A DNA stretch of 64,000 bases from Henriciella sp. (GTDB taxonomy: Bacteria; Pseudomonadota; Alphaproteobacteria; Caulobacterales; Hyphomonadaceae). The notes below the pieces were generated by a model that ran no database searches, was not told the DNA's origin, and was given only the letters and a program-made list of their open reading frames with translations. Below are positions 63,043 through 64,000 of this stretch, in pieces. Positions within the stretch are counted from its first letter, which is position 1. Each line of letters starts with the position of its first letter. The position numbers and the translations under genes were made by a program. The stretch lies in assembly GCF_029936995.1 (NCBI RefSeq), contig NZ_JAPYRE010000001.1:310001-374000 (forward strand). Reading direction: 5' to 3'.

Positions 63043-64000
63043 TCAGGACTTCGAGGCGAGCTCTTCCTTCAGGGCTTCGATCGCAAGCCAGTCCTCTTCC
63101 GCACTCTCCAGTTCCTGACGAGCTTGGTCGAGGCGTTTGCTGATACGTTCGAAGGCTTCGGGGTCCCTGTTGAACAGTTCCGGGTCGCCAAGCTTTGCTT
63201 CGAGATCGGTTATCTCAGCTTCCAGCCGGGGCAGCGCTTCCTCGGCTTCCTTCAGGCGGTGCTTGTCCTTGAAGGATAGCTTCGTTTCGCGTTTCGGCGC
63301 GCTGGTGGCGGCTTGCGTCGGTTTTGTCTTGGGCTTGTCCGCTTTGGAGGGGGCAGCGGCGGTCCTGTTGACCAGCGATGGCACCTGACGGGCGGCATCA
63401 TTCCAGCCGCCGGGCGTTTCAACCCATTTACCGCCCCCCATGGGCACAAGGCATGAGGTAACAATGGCATCGAGGAAAGCGCGATCGTGGCTGACGAGTA
63501 TCAGTGTTCCGTCAAAGTCGCTCAGCATCTCCTCCAGCAGATCGAGCGTCTGCATGTCGAGATCGTTTGTTGGTTCGTCCAGGACAAGCACATCGGCGGG
63601 CTTGGCCAGTGCGATGGCGAGTGTCAGCCGGTTACGCTCACCGCCGGAAAGGGCCGAGACTGGCTGGCGCAGCTGTTCGGGCGAGAACAGGAAGTCCTTT
63701 GCATAGGCAGCGACGTGCTTGGACTTGCCCTGCACCATCACGGCGTCCCCGCCCGAAGGAGCGAGCGCTTCCCAGAGCGTATCGTCGGGTTTCAGTGTTT
63801 CGCGTGTCTGGTCGAGATAGGTGACTGTCAGGTTCTGTGCAGTCTTCACGGAGCCGGTATCGGGAGTCAGCTCGCCAAGCAGGAGTTTGAGCAGTGTCGT
63901 CTTGCCGACCCCGTTCGGGCCAACAATGCCGATACGGTCGCCTTTGAGGATACGGAGTGAAAGGTCCTTCGCAATCACAAGACCATCGAACGCCTTGGAG
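63043..64000 (-). CDS. uup: ABC-F ATPase (Uup-like), 5' part outside window
   Basis: The visible C-terminal ~318 residues run off the window end, and the frame is open to base 64000. Seen: the second nucleotide-binding domain with Walker A GPNGVGKTTLLK, signature LSGGERNRL, Walker B VLVLDEPTNDLD and VSHDRAFLD, and then a C-terminal coiled-coil domain (KLSFKDKHRLKEAEEAL; LDQARQELESAEEDW) of the Uup type. ABC-F proteins act on ribosomes or in DNA metabolism, not in transport. A GTG at 63978 is in frame, but homology (AFDGLVIAKDLSLRI) continues upstream of it. Confidence 0.9.
   Translation of the reverse strand, partial: SKAFDGLVIAKDLSLRILKGDRIGIVGPNGVGKTTLLKLLLGELTPDTGSVKTAQNLTVTYLDQTRETLKPDDTLWEALAPSGGDAVMVQGKSKHVAAYAKDFLFSPEQLRQPVSALSGGERNRLTLAIALAKPADVLVLDEPTNDLDMQTLDLLEEMLSDFDGTLILVSHDRAFLDAIVTSCLVPMGGGKWVETPGGWNDAARQVPSLVNRTAAAPSKADKPKTKPTQAATSAPKRETKLSFKDKHRLKEAEEALPRLEAEITDLEAKLGDPELFNRDPEAFERISKRLDQARQELESAEEDWLAIEALKEELASKS

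Overview
The window is GC-rich, densely packed chromosomal DNA. Gene content and order point to an alphaproteobacterium of the Caulobacterales/Maricaulales type (for example Hyphomonadaceae or Maricaulaceae). The pointers are a TipF-like EAL protein next to a TIGR01459 HAD hydrolase, an lspA-DUF3035-M16-M16 block, a DUF2093 gene, recA followed by alaS, and many lipoproteins and secreted peptidases. This is an inference from gene families; no 16S rRNA or tRNA gene was seen.

Layout. 1-8.3 kb: the 3' part of rodA, a sodium symporter, proline iminopeptidase, two small exported proteins, a GmrSD-like DUF262/DUF1524 nuclease and a fumarylacetoacetate-hydrolase-family gene. 8.6-21.9 kb: a long co-directional housekeeping block, tipF-like, HAD hydrolase, MaoC hydratase, ribF, YbjN-like, ileS, lspA, DUF3035 lipoprotein, a catalytic and a non-catalytic M16 peptidase, a rho-independent terminator, then mutL. 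21.9-31.5 kb: metabolic and accessory genes, including an FMN hydroxy-acid oxidase, a MerC-family membrane protein under a Zur-like operator, a large exported amidohydrolase, a PQQ-type sugar dehydrogenase, a membrane protein/XRE regulator pair behind inverted repeats, and a COG0701 permease. 31.5-44 kb: nitrilase, ttcA, an alpha/beta-hydrolase-OmpA fusion, acyl-CoA synthetase, rnhB, quinone oxidoreductase, MgtC, amidase, dodecin, SDR, M23 peptidase and DUF2093. 44-50 kb: recA, alaS, a GST and trhO. 50-61.8 kb: purQ and purL, separated by about 4.6 kb that carries a GNAT protein, a DUF3089 lipoprotein, a D-amino-acid-oxidase-like protein and an acidic lipoprotein; then M2 and M28 peptidases, a thermonuclease and bolA. 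The end holds a PAN-domain secreted protein and the 3' half of an ABC-F ATPase (uup-like).

Themes. The window mixes core functions (cell shape, translation, lipoprotein maturation, mismatch and SOS repair, purine synthesis) with a large exported hydrolase set: two M16 proteins, M2, M23, M28, an amidohydrolase, DUF3089 and DUF900. This suggests a marine, peptide- and protein-degrading heterotroph.

The most unusual object is the FAD oxidoreductase at 53345-54475. Its conserved D-amino-acid-oxidase C-terminal block (GLRPxRP ... HNYGHGG) lies before, not after, the FAD-binding Rossmann motif, as in a circular permutation, and it sits behind a Tat/lipoprotein-like leader. Other points of interest are a compound Zur-like operator, a poly-proline-linked DUF900-OmpA fusion, a degenerate EAL domain, and a dispersed palindromic repeat present in two copies.
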